Shown here in pieces: positions 1 to 7,799 of a DNA stretch of 20,956 bases (position 1 is its first letter; each line of letters opens with the position of its first letter). The stretch covers positions 22,355 to 43,310 of the forward strand of contig DYCJ01000001.1 of NCBI GenBank assembly GCA_019418195.1, written 5' to 3'. The notes beneath the pieces are model-generated. The model did no database searches, was not told the origin of the DNA, and worked only from the letters and a program-made list of their open reading frames with translations. The stretch comes from Clostridiales bacterium (lineage in GTDB: Bacteria > Bacillota > Clostridia > Lachnospirales > Lachnospiraceae). The position numbers and the translations under genes were made by a program.

Positions 1-998
1 ACCTTGCACACAAGAAAGGGTTTATTCTGGTCTCCCATGACCGGGATTTTCTCGACCGCTGCACAGATCATGTTCTCGTTCTCAACCGCAGATCCATCGA
101 AGTACGGAAAGGGAGCTTTTCATCATGGTACGAAGACAAACTTTCGCGGGATGAATCCGAGATCCGGCAGAATGCCCGGCTGAAAAAGGACATCCGAAAA
201 CTCAAAGACGCCGCGCGCCAGGCCGCACGCTGGTCGGATAAGACGGAAGCCTCAAAAATCGGAAACCATGTAGGAGACCGCGGATTCGTCGGTCATCAGG
301 CTGCCAAAATGATGAAGCGTTCCAAAATGCTAGAGCGGCGGCGTGAAAGTGCCGTGCAGGAAAAAGAGCATCTCTTAAAAGACATAGAATCTACTGAGTC
401 TCTTAAGATCAATATGCTCCATTATCACAGCAACAGACTTGTCACCATAAAGGATCTCTCGATCCGCTATCCGGATTCTGAAACACCGCTTTTCTCCGGT
501 CTGTCAATGGAGATCCGTTCCGGCAGCCGCATCGCCCTGTCCGGGAAGAACGGATGCGGCAAATCCAGTCTGATCCGCCTGATCCTGGGACAAAATATTC
601 CCCATACCGGGGAAATATCCGTTGCAGCAGGACTGCGTATCTCCTATGTCTCGCAGGATACCTCGCATCTTCACGGGACACTGTCCGAGTTTGCACTGCA
701 CTGTGGCGTGGATGCCCCGCTCCTTCTCACCGTGCTTGACAAACTGGGGCTGGAGCGACAGCAATTCGAAAAGAAAATTGAAACATACAGCGAAGGTCAG
801 AAGAAAAAAGTGCTGCTGGCAAAATCTCTGTGTGAACCGGCGCATCTCTTTGTGTGGGATGAACCGCTAAACTACATTGATATATTTTCCCGCATCCAGC
901 TCGAAGATCTACTGCTTGCCTGTCGGCCGACTATGCTCTTCGTGGAGCACGACCGGACTTTTCGTGAAAAGATCGCGACGGAAATCATCGAACTGTAA
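1..998 (+). CDS. ABC-F family ATPase, C-terminal part (5' end outside window)
   Basis: The reading frame is open from base 3, so the gene begins left of the window; the ATG at 309 is internal. The visible part starts at the end of the first ATPase domain (LVSHDRDFLDR, the H-loop region), passes through a charged helical linker, and contains a whole second ATPase domain: Walker A GKNGCGKSS, signature YSEGQKKK, Walker B LFVWDEPLNYID, and H-loop VEHD. Two ATPase domains with no membrane segment and a charged interdomain linker define ABC-F proteins, which act on the ribosome as translation factors or antibiotic-protection proteins. The linker and short C-terminus recall Lsa/CplR-type protection proteins, but the specificity cannot be read from this fragment. 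It stands alone and ends at a terminator. Confidence 0.9.
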   Translation, partial: LAHKKGFILVSHDRDFLDRCTDHVLVLNRRSIEVRKGSFSSWYEDKLSRDESEIRQNARLKKDIRKLKDAARQAARWSDKTEASKIGNHVGDRGFVGHQAAKMMKRSKMLERRRESAVQEKEHLLKDIESTESLKINMLHYHSNRLVTIKDLSIRYPDSETPLFSGLSMEIRSGSRIALSGKNGCGKSSLIRLILGQNIPHTGEISVAAGLRISYVSQDTSHLHGTLSEFALHCGVDAPLLLTVLDKLGLERQQFEKKIETYSEGQKKKVLLAKSLCEPAHLFVWDEPLNYIDIFSRIQLEDLLLACRPTMLFVEHDRTFREKIATEIIEL

Positions 999-1019
999 GC
1001 AGCTGATTTAGCAACAAAT

Positions 1020-1064
1020 AAAAACTCTGTATCAGACGGGCTATTCCATCTGTACAGAGTTTTT
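1020..1064. terminator. Bidirectional intrinsic terminator
   Basis: A perfect 12-bp inverted repeat (AAAAACTCTGTA at 1020-1031, TACAGAGTTTTT at 1053-1064) ends in T-rich sequence on both strands. It lies between the convergent ABC-F and thioredoxin genes and would serve both. Confidence 0.9.
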
Positions 1065-1100
1065 GTAATCGTTATTTTCTTTATCTGATCCCTGTATTTT

Positions 1101-1409
1101 CTATCGGATCATTTCCTGCAGTTTGCTCTTCGGCACTGCACCGATCTGCTTTCCGGCAACCTCTCCATTCTTAAACGCGATAAATGTAGGGATGCTCATA
1201 ACACCGTATTTCTGTGCAACTGCCATCTCTTCATCAATATTGATCTTGCACACCTTTACGCCTGTCTCTTCCCCTGCAAGCTCTTCAACAACCGGTCCCA
1301 TCATCTTGCACGGTCCGCACCAGTCTGCATAGAAATCAACGAGCACTGTCTGCCCTGCCTGAAGCACTTCCTGATCAAAATTCTCTGTTGTCAACTTTAC
1401 AACTGCCAT
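1101..1409 (-). CDS. trxA: Thioredoxin
   Basis: Full-length 102-residue thioredoxin, a cytoplasmic disulfide reductase normally recycled by thioredoxin reductase. The active-site motif WCGPC is at residues 30-34 and the cis-proline loop (SIPTF) follows at about residue 72. Length and fold elements match the usual family of about 105 residues. The start has an AAGGAGG ribosome binding site 8 nt or so upstream. It is downstream of, and on the same strand as, a Crp/Fnr-type regulator, but has its own extended -10 promoter in the gap. No thioredoxin reductase gene is in the window. Confidence 0.96.
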   Translation of the reverse strand: MAVVKLTTENFDQEVLQAGQTVLVDFYADWCGPCKMMGPVVEELAGEETGVKVCKINIDEEMAVAQKYGVMSIPTFIAFKNGEVAGKQIGAVPKSKLQEMIR

Positions 1410-1466
1410 CTTTATATCCTCCTTATGAATCCTCTAAATTTATATTTATTGTCATTTCATGATCTT

Positions 1467-1475
1467 AGTATACCA
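1467..1475 (-). promoter_or_regulatory. Extended -10 promoter of trxA
   Basis: On the - strand TGG-TATACT forms an extended -10 element about 58 bp upstream of the trxA start. No good -35 lies at the normal spacing (TTGTCA is 22 nt away), which is acceptable for an extended -10 promoter. Confidence 0.5.
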
Positions 1476-1493
1476 CATTCTTATGACTTTTCA

Positions 1494-1506
1494 GTGACAA
1501 AGTCAC
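1494..1506. promoter_or_regulatory. GTGAC-AAA-GTCAC palindrome, possible operator
   Basis: A perfect 5-bp inverted repeat lies upstream of the trxA promoter and just after the Crp/Fnr gene. On the - strand it reads TGTGACTTTGTCAC, similar in style to Crp/Fnr-family sites, though with 5 rather than 6 central bases. Binding by the neighbouring regulator is inferred only. Confidence 0.35.
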
Positions 1507-1508
1507 AT

Positions 1509-2168
1509 TTATATCCTGCCCAGCTTTCCGGCGTCAATAACAGTAACCTTTCCTCTGGTCAGCTTCACAAGTCCGTCAGCCTGAAACTGTTTCAGTATCC
1601 TGGTCACGACTTCCCTCGCTGTTCCGGCGTCTTTCGCGATATCCTCATGGGTGAGCCTCAGCTCATCTCCCCCTTCTATTGCCCTGTGCTCCAGCAATGC
1701 TCCCGCGATCCTTGATGCCACATTTGAAAATACGAACTGGTTGAACAGCCACATGATATCCGAAAATTTCTCTGAGATCATCTCCATCGTATAGTCTTTC
1801 ACCGCGCTGCTCTCATCATACAGCTTCCGGTACACTTTCTTAGGAATCGTATAGATCTCACAGTCCGTCTCCATCTCCATGTCAAGCTCAATATCCATCC
1901 CATTGAGCATGCACGCTGCACTCAGTATACTCACATCCCCATCCAGCAGCCGGAACAGGGTAATGTCCCCGCCGCCCGGTGATGTGATAAACACACGCGC
2001 CCTTCCGGAGCCGATGATCTGCACACCGGCACATTCTCCTCCCCCGAAATGAAGACGTGTCTTTTTCTCACATAAATTCCTTGTTGTATTGTTTACGATC
2101 TCTGCTCTCTGAGCTTCTGTCAGACTCTCCCAGAAGGGAAAAGCATTTTTAAATAATTCAGTATTCAT
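1509..2168 (-). CDS. Crp/Fnr family transcriptional regulator
   Basis: A 219-residue protein with the Crp/Fnr layout: N-terminal cyclic-nucleotide-type beta-roll (about residues 25-115), long dimer helix (about 120-150) and C-terminal winged helix-turn-helix (about 155-215, with LTHEDIAKDAGTAREVVTR as the recognition region). It lacks the four-cysteine N-terminal cluster of true FNR, so a [4Fe-4S] oxygen sensor is not supported; two cysteines (NLCEK and GGECAG) are present. I chose the ATG at 2168 rather than 2183 because it overlaps the stop of a well-initiated 17-codon upstream ORF as ATGA, giving translational coupling; neither start has a good ribosome binding site of its own. The regulated genes are unknown; the adjacent thioredoxin gene suggests a redox or stress role. 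Confidence 0.88.
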   Translation of the reverse strand: MNTELFKNAFPFWESLTEAQRAEIVNNTTRNLCEKKTRLHFGGGECAGVQIIGSGRARVFITSPGGGDITLFRLLDGDVSILSAACMLNGMDIELDMEMETDCEIYTIPKKVYRKLYDESSAVKDYTMEMISEKFSDIMWLFNQFVFSNVASRIAGALLEHRAIEGGDELRLTHEDIAKDAGTAREVVTRILKQFQADGLVKLTRGKVTVIDAGKLGRI

Positions 2169-2218
2169 TGTTCCCGTACCCATTCATACAACGAATAAAC
2201 ATCATTGTTTATACTCAT
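2165..2218 (-). CDS. 17-codon upstream ORF coupled to the Crp/Fnr gene
   Basis: The peptide would be MSINNDVYSLYEWVREQ. It has a strong GGAGGAG ribosome binding site (2227-2233) 8 nt before its ATG, and its stop overlaps the regulator's ATG (ATGA). Function is unknown. It could be a leader that controls translation of the regulator, or a real small protein. Confidence is limited because short ORFs arise by chance, but the good site plus exact stop/start overlap is hard to dismiss. Confidence 0.5.
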   Translation of the reverse strand: MSINNDVYSLYEWVREQ

Positions 2219-2315
2219 ATTTACTGCTCCTCCATATTAGCACGTTTTCTAAAAAGAAAAAAGCCACTTTCGAGCATCAGAAATTTTAATATTTTATTAT
2301 CAAATCATAATGTTG

Positions 2316-2334
2316 TCGTCACACTTTCGTCACA
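2316..2334. promoter_or_regulatory. Direct repeat TCGTCACA x2, 11 bp apart
   Basis: TCGTCACA occurs at 2316-2323 and 2327-2334, one helical turn apart, in the divergent region between the Crp/Fnr gene and the alarmone synthetase gene. Its complement, TGTGACGA, shares TGTGAC with the palindrome before trxA. This is a possible operator. Confidence 0.3.
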
Positions 2335-2376
2335 TTCCCGCAATAAACTATTCGGTGTTGAAGGGAGTATAACATA

Positions 2377-2973
2377 ATGACTGATGAACAATATTACACA
2401 CTGATCCATCCGTATCAGGATGCAATGAACCTGATCCTGACCAGATTGAAAATACTGAACCATACGACCTACGAGAGTGAAGACTTCCAGCCGATCCACA
2501 GCATCACGAACCGTATCAAAGAAAAAGGGAGTATTGAAAATAAATTACGGAAAAAACATGCATCCACAAGTGTGCAGGATGCCAAGGCACTCCTGCAGGA
2601 CATTGCCGGAGTGCGCGTGATCTGTTTTTTCGAAAAAGATATCAGGCATCTTGTGGAATGCTTAAGAAAACAGTCAGACCTTATTGTGATCAAAGAAAAA
2701 GATTACATATCCACACCAAAGCTGAACGGCTACCGCAGCTATCATATGATCATCGGCGTTCCGATCTATTACATGGACGGTATGGAATACTATCCGGTCG
2801 AGATCCAGTTTCGTACAATATCCATGGACTTCTGGGCTGCGATGGAGCATAGAATCTGCTATAAAAATCAGCCTTTTAACGAACTGGAGATGAAGAACGC
2901 ATTCCTCCAGTATTCTGAAATACTGGAAAAAATGGAGAAATCATTTGAGGTATACAGCGAGAACTGTAGTTGA
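2377..2973 (+). CDS. Small alarmone synthetase (RelA/SpoT domain GTP pyrophosphokinase)
   Basis: A 198-residue single-domain protein of the YjbM/YwaC type, which transfers pyrophosphate from ATP to GDP or GTP to make (p)ppGpp. Visible family motifs are the basic ATP-binding stretch (HSITNRIKEKGSIENKLRKK), DIAGVRVICFF, the G-loop stretch around DYISTPKLNGYRSYH, and VEIQFRTISMDFWAAMEH with the conserved Glu, Gln and Arg. It has no hydrolase, TGS or ACT domains, so it is a synthetase only; such enzymes are usually controlled by transcription. The start follows GAAGGGAG at normal spacing. It is divergent from the Crp/Fnr gene and convergent with the histidine kinase gene, with only 28 bp between the two stops and no clear terminator there. 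Confidence 0.93.
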   Translation: MTDEQYYTLIHPYQDAMNLILTRLKILNHTTYESEDFQPIHSITNRIKEKGSIENKLRKKHASTSVQDAKALLQDIAGVRVICFFEKDIRHLVECLRKQSDLIVIKEKDYISTPKLNGYRSYHMIIGVPIYYMDGMEYYPVEIQFRTISMDFWAAMEHRICYKNQPFNELEMKNAFLQYSEILEKMEKSFEVYSENCS

Positions 2974-3001
2974 AGCTGTATTTACCGGACGAGTTTCCCT
3001 T

Positions 3002-4021
3002 TTATTCTACTTTTGGAAAGCGGATTGACATCTCGAATCCCTTACCGCTCTGAGAACGGGCTTCTAATCCCAGACTCAGATCATCCGCCATCTTCCGGGA
3101 CAGATAAAGTCCCATTCCCGTTGCTTTCTTTCCTGTGTCGGCCGGATTTCCTGTAAAACCTTTCTCAAAAATGTAAGGGAAGTCACATTCTTTCACTCCA
3201 GCACCGTTGTCGCATATGCGCAGCACATCTTCCGACTCCAGCTGCTCCAAAGAGATCGTAAGTTCCGGCTGTTTCTTTCTGCAGTCACTGTATTTTACCG
3301 CATTACTTATAATCTGTCCCATCAGGAATTCAATCCCTCTGCGGTCAGTAAACACTAAAAACGCTGGCACGTGTACGGTAATCCTGAAATTCTTCTCTTT
3401 CAGGAGCAGACTGTAATCTTCCAGTACCTCACTGATGCAGTCGTTCAGATCTACATGCTCGAACAGGTAATCCTTTCTGCCGCTCTTTAGACGTGCGTAG
3501 TAGAGAATCTGGCTGATATACTCCTGGAGCCGGCTTCGGACATACTCCAGCTTAAACGCAGCTGATGCAGGTATCTCATCTCCCTGATTGTCCAATACCA
3601 TTGTCAGCAGTGACAGAGGATTTTTCGTCTCGTGGGCCCACGCCTCCACATATTCCTCGTAGTCCTCCGCCGCGGCCCGTGCTCTGCTGCAGGCGGCATC
3701 TTTTTCCCGCAGGACAGTTCCCAGCAGACGGACAGATTCTCGTTCCGATGCGCTTACCGCCCGAATCAGATTTTCTTCGTTGACAAGATCAGGATTCTTC
3801 AGAAATGCGTGGAACGCCTTGCCTCTCCTCTGCTCTGTACGATCCAGAATAAACGCCACAATAAAAAACAACAGAACAGTTCCCATCACGATCAGAGGAA
3901 CCAATATTCCAAAGGCATCTGCAGCAGAAAGCCATAGCAGCAGCGCTGACATTAGATCAAGCCAAAGCAGCAGAACAAGCCATGGAAGATAACGCAATAA
4001 ATAAAGCAGCCTTTTTCTCAT
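3002..4021 (-). CDS. BceS-type sensor histidine kinase
   Basis: A 339-residue kinase with two N-terminal membrane helices (about residues 13-33 and 38-59) joined by only a few outside residues. This is the intramembrane-sensing architecture of BceS-like kinases, which sense through their partner ABC transporter. The phospho-acceptor His is about residue 130 (WAHETKNPLS); the ATPase domain has ISNAVKYSD (N box), DNGAGV (G1) and GMGLYLSRK (G2). The ATG at 4021 overlaps the response-regulator stop (TGATG) and has GAGGAGG 7 nt upstream; the GTG at 4024 is too close to that site. It is the last gene of the four-gene module. Confidence 0.93.
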   Translation of the reverse strand: MRKRLLYLLRYLPWLVLLLWLDLMSALLLWLSAADAFGILVPLIVMGTVLLFFIVAFILDRTEQRRGKAFHAFLKNPDLVNEENLIRAVSASERESVRLLGTVLREKDAACSRARAAAEDYEEYVEAWAHETKNPLSLLTMVLDNQGDEIPASAAFKLEYVRSRLQEYISQILYYARLKSGRKDYLFEHVDLNDCISEVLEDYSLLLKEKNFRITVHVPAFLVFTDRRGIEFLMGQIISNAVKYSDCRKKQPELTISLEQLESEDVLRICDNGAGVKECDFPYIFEKGFTGNPADTGKKATGMGLYLSRKMADDLSLGLEARSQSGKGFEMSIRFPKVE

Positions 4022-4698
4022 CACTGATCCTCCTCATTTCCCAGGCGATATCCCACACCCCGGACCGGCGTGATCTTCTGTTTCATTCCAAGCCTCGTCA
4101 TTGTCTTTTTCAGCCTTGTCAGATTGACCTGCAGCGCATTCTCATCAATAAACTCCGTTGTCCCCCACAGCGCTGTACACAGTTCATCTTTTGTGACCGT
4201 CCTGTCGCTGCGTGATAGAAATATCTCAAGCAGTTTTCCCTGATTTTTTGGAAGTACAATAGAACTGTTGTTGATATACAGTGTATAAGTCTGACGGTCC
4301 AGCAGATAGCCCGGTCCCTCCAGCAGATTTGCCCGGCCTTCATAACGCTTAAGAACATTGGACACACGTGCGAGAATCCTCTCCCTGCGGCAGGGTTTCG
4401 TCAGATATTCGTCCGCTCCAAGTTCAAGAGCGCGAAGCTCATCTTTCATCCGATCCCGGGAGGTCAGTACAAGAACCGGGAACGAGCTTCTTCCTTTGAT
4501 CTCCCGGCAGATCTGGAATCCGCTGACACCCGGAAGATTGAGATCCAGCACTGCAAGATCAGGTGAAATCTGTTCCAACTGTTCCGCCACATGATCAAAT
4601 TCACGGATCTCTATTGCCTCATATCCCGCTTTTCTCAGCATCAGCGCCAGTTCTTCACGCATAAGAGGTTCATCCTCTACTACCGCGATCTGCTTCAT
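4021..4698 (-). CDS. BceR-type response regulator (OmpR family)
   Basis: A 225-residue regulator with receiver domain (acidic pair EDE at residues 8-10, phospho-Asp about residue 52 in LAVLDLNLPG, switch Thr in VLVLTS, Lys in LTKPC) and a C-terminal OmpR-type winged helix (about residues 130-222, ending TPVRGVGYRLG). The start at 4698 gives the canonical MKQIAVVEDEP N-terminus and has AGGAGG upstream; a longer frame to 4764 overlaps the permease gene and is not supported. It probably controls the upstream transporter genes in response to a cell-envelope-active peptide. Confidence 0.94.
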   Translation of the reverse strand: MKQIAVVEDEPLMREELALMLRKAGYEAIEIREFDHVAEQLEQISPDLAVLDLNLPGVSGFQICREIKGRSSFPVLVLTSRDRMKDELRALELGADEYLTKPCRRERILARVSNVLKRYEGRANLLEGPGYLLDRQTYTLYINNSSIVLPKNQGKLLEIFLSRSDRTVTKDELCTALWGTTEFIDENALQVNLTRLKKTMTRLGMKQKITPVRGVGYRLGNEEDQ

Positions 4699-4753
4699 TC
4701 TTTCCTGCACCTCCTGTCGACAGTTACTCTTTCTTTGCTTTGTATTCAGGCCG

Positions 4754-6832
4754 TCATTCTTCACGCTCCGGTGCCATCAGTGTCAGCAGATACCTGTTGC
4801 TGGATCGCTTTACCGCAGCCATATAAATGCATTCTATCACACAGAGCACAAGAATCATAGCTGCAGAAATAAACATCATCTCTCCGGCTGATCCCCGGGT
4901 CACGGATGACAGCAGCCCCGTGAACAGCGCCCGCACTGCAAACAGGCTGCTTACGGTCGCTGCGAGCACCGGGATCCCGAAATACCAGTTGATCTGTTTC
5001 TTTGCCGACGCGCACAGTGTTTCATACACAGCGCCAAGCTTGATGAGTGTTTTATATCTCCGGTTTGTCTTCTGCTCGTTCATCAGGAACTGGACTCCGA
5101 TCACCGTGTTTGCCACGATCAGAAAGATGATGGCAAGATAGATCGTAATATAGCTGGCTGCCACGATATAGAACAGCTGCCTCCCCATATTCTGCAGATA
5201 ACTCTCATAATTCAGCCCGGTTTCATTTAATTTCTCATTCATCCCCGAGATTGCCTGCATAAGACCTGTTTTTTCCGATACACTGCTATCCAGCACTCCG
5301 TTGACATACACGTCATACTGCCCCTGTGTGTAATATTGAAATGCCTCATCCGGCAGGATCAGCGCAAAGGAGAGGGTGATCGAATAATCTGTCACGACTG
5401 CTGTCGTCTGCACCTTACCTGTCAATCGGAGAGTATTTCCGCCGACTTCCACTTCCGGCCGGTCTGCCAGCACCGTATTCATGATCTCAGCCTGCCTGTC
5501 ATTAAGAAAACTGCTGTCCATATATACAGCCCCCTCGTCTTCTCCCAGTTCCACCTCAGGAAGTCCTGCCGTGCGAAGCAGTTCATTATACCCGGAAAGA
5601 GAAATGAGCGACGGGAAATCCGCGAATCCTAAATTATTTAAAAGCACATCTCTGTCATCTGAAGCAGGAAATTTCGCCGCCTGTTCCAACACCTCATTCA
5701 TCGAGTATGCATTTTCAAAATCTTCTGCCGTGCGGATATCACCGATCTTCATTTCGAACAATTCCGAAAACTCCGTATCCAGTCCGCTCTTGCGCAGTGT
5801 ATCAAATGCATCCGCAGCTGCCTGCTCCTGATTCGGTTCATCCGTATATTCCGGTATAAATGTATAGTCCAGCACATGAGGATCTGACTGGCCATAGTAA
5901 GCCGCGATTGCAACTCCCGCGCCAAAGCAGCAGAGAGCTCCAAGTATCAGCAGCGAGCTGACCGCCATCGTTCCCGACTGACGGACTACATTTTCCTGCA
6001 GCTGGCGCACATTGAATACATGCAGCCGCCGGTCCCGTTTTTCGGATTTTATTATCAGGTTAAATATATATCTGAGCCCGTAGAAGAAAAGCAGCGTTCC
6101 CGCAAATCCAAGAAGCACCGTAATCCCCATCATCCCGATCTGATACCATGATATTCCCCTGATCGCCAGATAATATGCCGTTCCAAGACAGAGGATGCCG
6201 GCAAAGAGCGCCAGGCCATATACAGGCGCCGGATGCTGTCTCTTTGTTTCCTCCGGCTTTTCAGCCAGAAGTGAACCGATTTCCCGACGGCTTATCTTTA
6301 CGCTCAGAATCAGGAATGCTGCAAGCTTGATCAGGAAGAAACCAGCAGCAGTCAGCAGGATGGCATCAAGCGACATCGTGAACCGGTGCCCGATGATTCC
6401 CAGACCAACCAGCCGGGCGGTAACCAGACTGATCAGTTCCGACAGAAGAACTCCTGCGGGAAGTCCGGTCAGCAGAGCAATAGCACTGCTCCGTATGTCT
6501 TCCGCCAGAAGAAGGGCAAACAGCCTGTTCCGTGTCATTCCCATCATCAGATACATTCCAAACTCATGTCTGCGCCGTTCAAGCTGGAACTTACTGGCAA
6601 AGTAGACCAAAAAGAACAGAACGACCAATGTCATCACATAAAAAACAGGGATCATTGTAAGGAGACGGTTTACCGCATCACTTTCCATTGTCTTCAGAAA
6701 AAGCATGACATCCTGATGTGAAAGAGAAAGTATAATATAAAATGCGATAACAGAAACGAGAAGCGACGTAAAAAACAGACCGTTCTCTTTTCTGCTTCTC
6801 CTGCTGTTACGGGTAATAAGCTCAAAGAACAT
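4754..6832 (-). CDS. BceB-type ABC transporter permease
   Basis: A 692-residue membrane protein with the BceB layout: one N-terminal helix, FtsX-like groups of helices (about residues 55-295), a large extracellular domain (about residues 310-525, from near YYGQSDPH) between two helices, and a final FtsX-like group. These permeases confer resistance to bacitracin, lantibiotics or similar peptides and also act as the sensor for the paired kinase. The gene overlaps the ATPase gene by 11 bp, so translation is likely coupled. The peptide recognised cannot be told from sequence. Confidence 0.93.
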   Translation of the reverse strand: MFFELITRNSRRSRKENGLFFTSLLVSVIAFYIILSLSHQDVMLFLKTMESDAVNRLLTMIPVFYVMTLVVLFFLVYFASKFQLERRRHEFGMYLMMGMTRNRLFALLLAEDIRSSAIALLTGLPAGVLLSELISLVTARLVGLGIIGHRFTMSLDAILLTAAGFFLIKLAAFLILSVKISRREIGSLLAEKPEETKRQHPAPVYGLALFAGILCLGTAYYLAIRGISWYQIGMMGITVLLGFAGTLLFFYGLRYIFNLIIKSEKRDRRLHVFNVRQLQENVVRQSGTMAVSSLLILGALCCFGAGVAIAAYYGQSDPHVLDYTFIPEYTDEPNQEQAAADAFDTLRKSGLDTEFSELFEMKIGDIRTAEDFENAYSMNEVLEQAAKFPASDDRDVLLNNLGFADFPSLISLSGYNELLRTAGLPEVELGEDEGAVYMDSSFLNDRQAEIMNTVLADRPEVEVGGNTLRLTGKVQTTAVVTDYSITLSFALILPDEAFQYYTQGQYDVYVNGVLDSSVSEKTGLMQAISGMNEKLNETGLNYESYLQNMGRQLFYIVAASYITIYLAIIFLIVANTVIGVQFLMNEQKTNRRYKTLIKLGAVYETLCASAKKQINWYFGIPVLAATVSSLFAVRALFTGLLSSVTRGSAGEMMFISAAMILVLCVIECIYMAAVKRSSNRYLLTLMAPEREE

Positions 6833-7595
6833 TGGCGCTCCCTCCTCCCAGCTGTGACATTACTTTTAATATCCTCTCATAAAAATCCTGCTGCGTTTCA
6901 TCCGGAGTATCACGTCTTAACTCATGAAAGATCCGTCCGTCCCGGATAAACAGGATACGTTTACAGTAACTTGCCGCATTCGAGTCATGGGTCACCATAA
7001 GGATCGTTGTATTTTCATCCTCATTTAGTCCTGCAAGCTTTTTCATCAGTGTTTTTGCATTTTTTGAGTCGAGCGCGCCTGTCGGTTCGTCTGCGAGTAT
7101 GATCCCCGGATCCATGATCAGCGCTCTTGCCGCCGCAACACGCTGCTTTTGTCCTCCTGACATCTGGGATGGAAATTTATCGAGCACATCCGTGATCTCA
7201 AGATAGGACGCCAGCCGCGACAATCGCTTCCGGCTCTCTCCCTCGGATACGTTATGGAGAGACATAGGAAGCATAATGTTCTCCCTGCCGGTCAGGTTAT
7301 CGATCAGTTCAAAATTCTGGAACAGATAGCCTATCTCTCTTCCCCTGTACTGCGCAAGCTTCCTTCCTTTCAGGGAATGAATTTCTGTACCTTTCATCAC
7401 GAGCTTTCCGCTGTCCGGCTCTATTACCGTCGCAATGCAGTTCAGAAGCGTCGATTTTCCCGAGCCGCTGCTCCCCATGATTCCTAAGAATTCTCCCTCC
7501 ATTACCTGTAATGTTATCCCGTCCAGGGCTTTCGTCTGATTTCCCTGTCTTCCGTAATACTTCTTCAAATTTTCAATTTCAAGAACTGTTTCCAT
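6822..7595 (-). CDS. BceA-type ABC transporter ATPase
   Basis: A 257-residue ATPase of the MacB/LolD/BceA branch: Walker A GSSGSGKST (residues 41-49), Q-loop FQN, signature MSGGQKQR, Walker B ILADEPTGALD, and H-loop VTHD. DEPTGALD is typical of this branch. GGGAGGT lies at normal distance before the ATG. It is the first gene of the module ATPase-permease-regulator-kinase, whereas classical bceRSAB order has the two-component genes first. Confidence 0.95.
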   Translation of the reverse strand: METVLEIENLKKYYGRQGNQTKALDGITLQVMEGEFLGIMGSSGSGKSTLLNCIATVIEPDSGKLVMKGTEIHSLKGRKLAQYRGREIGYLFQNFELIDNLTGRENIMLPMSLHNVSEGESRKRLSRLASYLEITDVLDKFPSQMSGGQKQRVAAARALIMDPGIILADEPTGALDSKNAKTLMKKLAGLNEDENTTILMVTHDSNAASYCKRILFIRDGRIFHELRRDTPDETQQDFYERILKVMSQLGGGSANVL

Positions 7596-7623
7596 TATCG
7601 ATACCTCCCTTGTCTCTGCTATG

Positions 7624-7632
7624 ATGATAGCA
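7624..7632 (-). promoter_or_regulatory. Candidate extended -10 promoter of the Bce-type operon
   Basis: On the - strand TGC-TATCAT lies about 29 bp before the ATPase start. The -35 at 17-nt spacing (TGTTAT) is weak, as expected for an activator-dependent promoter. Confidence 0.35.
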
Positions 7633-7675
7633 TATGACGGAGAGCGATAACACTTACAGATGATGAAAGGTTTTA

Positions 7676-7705
7676 GAATTCGTGTTTGTATCCCAAAACG
7701 AATTC
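7676..7705. repeat. Inverted repeat upstream of the Bce-type operon
   Basis: GAATTCGT (7676-7683) and ACGAATTC (7698-7705) are perfect complements; the stem can extend by about 4 bp past a one-base bulge. It lies 45-80 bp upstream of the candidate -10 and could be an operator or a second structured element after the neighbouring operon's terminator. It does not match the TnACA-N4-TGTaA form I know for BceR sites. Confidence 0.4.
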
Positions 7706-7715
7706 CGGACAGACG

Positions 7716-7754
7716 AAAACAAGACCGGAACTTTTCGACTAAGTTCCAGCCTTG
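7716..7754 (-). terminator. Intrinsic terminator of the microcompartment operon
   Basis: On the - strand a 14-bp stem (arms 7741-7754 and 7720-7733, with two G-U pairs) with a 7-nt loop is followed by TTTTCGT. It sits 46 bp after the iron alcohol dehydrogenase stop and closes the operon. Confidence 0.88.
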
Positions 7755-7799
7755 CTCTTAAATAAAATTTACTTAATCTCCACTCTGAAAATCCATCTC

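Noticed and set aside
2227..2242. Extended -10 (TGC-TATAT-like TAATAT at 2234-2239) as promoter of the Crp/Fnr gene
   Set aside because: Transcription would start within the upstream ORF's ribosome binding site, so it does not fit with translation from it.
2974..3001. Terminator between the alarmone synthetase and histidine kinase genes
   Set aside because: No stable stem or T-tract is visible in the 28-bp gap.
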